The notes under the pieces are model-generated. The model made no database searches. It saw only the letters and a program-made list of their open reading frames with translations, and had not been told where the DNA came from. Of a stretch of DNA of 64,000 nucleotides, positions 62,841 to 64,000 are shown in pieces (within the stretch, counting starts at the first letter, position 1; each line of letters starts with the position of its first letter). The stretch lies in the NCBI RefSeq assembly GCF_030734285.1, contig NZ_CP132294.1, positions 1,798,001 through 1,862,000 of the forward strand, given 5' to 3'. The position numbers and the translations under genes are program-made. The DNA comes from Natronococcus sp. AD-5. GTDB taxonomy: Archaea; Halobacteriota; Halobacteria; Halobacteriales; Natrialbaceae.

Positions 62841-63608
62841 ATGGTAGACTGGCAGACGCTCATCGACGAGCCGGCGGTTATAGCGACGGCCGTGTTGATT
62901 CTGGGGTTCGTCGTCGGCTACCTCGTCGGCCGCCTCAACGAGGAGTTGTTGACGGCTTCGGGCGTGCCGGAGGCCGTCGAGGGAACGCCGTTCGAGCGGA
63001 CCGCCCAGTCGCTCGGGACGTCGACGGTCGAGATCGTCGCCCGGTTGAGCGCCTGGTTCATCTACGGGATCGCCGTCCTGACGGCGATCCACATCGCCCA
63101 GTTGCTGGACACGGACGCGTTCTGGTTGCGCGTGACGGAGTTCATCCCGCAGGTGTTCATCGCCGTTCTCGTCGTGATCATCGGGTTCATCATCGCGGAC
63201 AAGATGGAACTGGCCGTCAGCGAGTATCTCCGCGGCGTCAAACTGCCGGAAGTAGCGCTCATTCCCAAACTCGTCAAGTACTCCGTTCTCTACGTCGCGC
63301 TGATCATCGCGCTGGGACAGATCGGCGTCCACGTCCTCGCGCTGATGATTCTCCTGACCGTCTACGCCGCGGGCCTCGTTCTCGTCGGCGCCTACGCGTT
63401 TCAGGACTTCCTCGTCTCGAGCGCGGCCGGGATCTACCTCCTTCTCAACCAGCCGTACGGTATCGGCGACCGGGTTCGAATCGGCGAGCAGGTCGGAATC
63501 GTCCAGGAAGTCGACCTCTTCGTGACCAAGATCGAGGACGATTCGGAGGAGTACATCGTGCCGAACCGGAAGGTGTTCAAGGAAGGTATCGTTCGGATGC
63601 GAGAGTAG
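62841..63608 (+). CDS. MscS-type mechanosensitive channel-like protein
   Basis: A 255-residue membrane protein. Three or so helices (IATAVLILGFVVGYLVGRL, FIPQVFIAVLVVIIGFIIAD, VLALMILLTVYAAGLVLVGA) precede the MscS beta domain (GDRVRIGEQVGIVQEVDLFV, EEYIVPNRKVFKEGIV). The usual large C-terminal vestibule is absent, so this is a short form. It begins 2 bp after dacZ, so it is in one operon with the c-di-AMP synthase. Such channels release solutes on osmotic downshock, in keeping with the known role of c-di-AMP. Confidence 0.88.
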   Translation: MVDWQTLIDEPAVIATAVLILGFVVGYLVGRLNEELLTASGVPEAVEGTPFERTAQSLGTSTVEIVARLSAWFIYGIAVLTAIHIAQLLDTDAFWLRVTEFIPQVFIAVLVVIIGFIIADKMELAVSEYLRGVKLPEVALIPKLVKYSVLYVALIIALGQIGVHVLALMILLTVYAAGLVLVGAYAFQDFLVSSAAGIYLLLNQPYGIGDRVRIGEQVGIVQEVDLFVTKIEDDSEEYIVPNRKVFKEGIVRMRE

Positions 63609-63735
63609 CGAGACACCGAAGGTGCCTCGAAAAGTGAGCGGGAACGGAGCGACCCGTTAAGTAGCGAGGCGACGGTACCGTCTGAGGAATGGCGAGCGAG
63701 GCAGCGTGTTTCTCGTCCCTTTCCGAGCGACGGTC

Positions 63736-64000
63736 TTACTCGAGCGAGAGCCCGGCGTGCCAGCGGTCGACGCCCGCCTCGCGTTTGACGGCGTCCATCT
63801 TGGCGAGCAGGTGCGTGGCGAGCGTGGCGGTCTCGGCGGCGCGCGACTCGCCCTCGGTGCTGAACTCGCCGCCCTGTCGGTCGGCGTAGACGGTACAGAC
63901 CGCGCCCGCGCGGAGGCCGTAGACGTTCGCGAGCGTGAGGATGGCGCTCGCCTCCATCTCGATGTTCTTGACGTTCGCCTCGGCGAGCTGATCGACCAGG
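63736..64000 (-). CDS. nucleoside phosphorylase, 3' part
   Basis: The window's right edge cuts the gene; 87 residues of the C-terminus are visible. IEMEASAILTLANVYGLRAG is the substrate/phosphate-binding signature of the uridine phosphorylase / purine nucleoside phosphorylase family, followed by AVCTVYADRQGGEF. It cleaves nucleosides to base and ribose-1-phosphate. Likely uridine phosphorylase (udp-type), but the N-terminus is needed to tell. Confidence 0.85.
   Translation of the reverse strand, partial: LVDQLAEANVKNIEMEASAILTLANVYGLRAGAVCTVYADRQGGEFSTEGESRAAETATLATHLLAKMDAVKREAGVDRWHAGLSLE

Overview
This window is chromosomal DNA from a haloarchaeon (class Halobacteria). The evidence is high GC, strongly acidic proteins, Tat-type (twin-arginine) secretion and lipoprotein signals, TATA/BRE promoters with many leaderless starts, archaeal ribosomal proteins (L24e, S8e), archaeal CoaD, a TFB-like factor and the diadenylate cyclase DacZ. 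A Natrialbales-type genus would fit, but the sequence alone does not settle this.

Layout. 1-8.7 kb: end of L24e, ndk, a winged-helix regulator, superoxide dismutase, a very large flavin/Fe-S lactate or glycolate-type dehydrogenase, a P-loop protein, an MBL hydrolase and a membrane-anchored winged-helix protein. 8.8-14.3 kb: tRNA-Glu(CTC), then about 5.4 kb that looks like a decayed insertion. It holds an alpha/beta-hydrolase fragment, a FilR1-type regulator divergent from an FAD oxidoreductase, a two-TM protein, a TauE/SafE permease and a small monooxygenase-like protein, and it is closed by a degenerate copy of the tRNA-Glu 3' end. 14.4-25 kb: ppc, an exported GH97 glycosidase, a lone MoxR ATPase, tRNA-Ser(CGA) followed by a hairpin and a degenerate copy of its own 3' end, an orphan Fe-S electron-transfer subunit and a secreted beta-helix protein. 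25-30 kb: LeuA-family synthase and small conserved genes.

30-39.3 kb is a carbohydrate-type locus: an oligopeptide-family ABC importer (SBP, two permeases, two ATPases), a TrmB-type sugar regulator and a coupled two-TM protein, all in one direction, divergent from a GH13 alpha-glucosidase. 39.5-45 kb: a bactofilin-like gene and a fixAB-CX electron-transfer operon with an extra conserved gene. 45-55 kb is a phosphate locus: pstSCAB-phoU, a second nearly identical pstB with its own promoter, and an AbrB-PhoU regulator. The two pst transcription starts share a 26-bp element placed exactly 30 bp before each start codon, a good candidate for the phosphate-responsive site. Next to it lies an acidic repeat/helix-hairpin-helix protein. 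54.4-64 kb: S8e, a PQQ-type beta-propeller lipoprotein, malic enzyme, coaD, a single-repeat TFB-like protein, a zinc microprotein, tRNA-Leu(TAG) with a downstream hairpin/TpsiC copy, and dacZ next to an MscS-type channel (c-di-AMP and osmotic adaptation). The window ends inside a nucleoside phosphorylase.

No CRISPR array, rRNA, transposase, integrase or replication origin was seen. The most notable unexplained structures are the tRNA-linked repeats (Glu, Ser, Leu), the shared pst promoter element with the duplicated pstB, and the acidic repeat protein.
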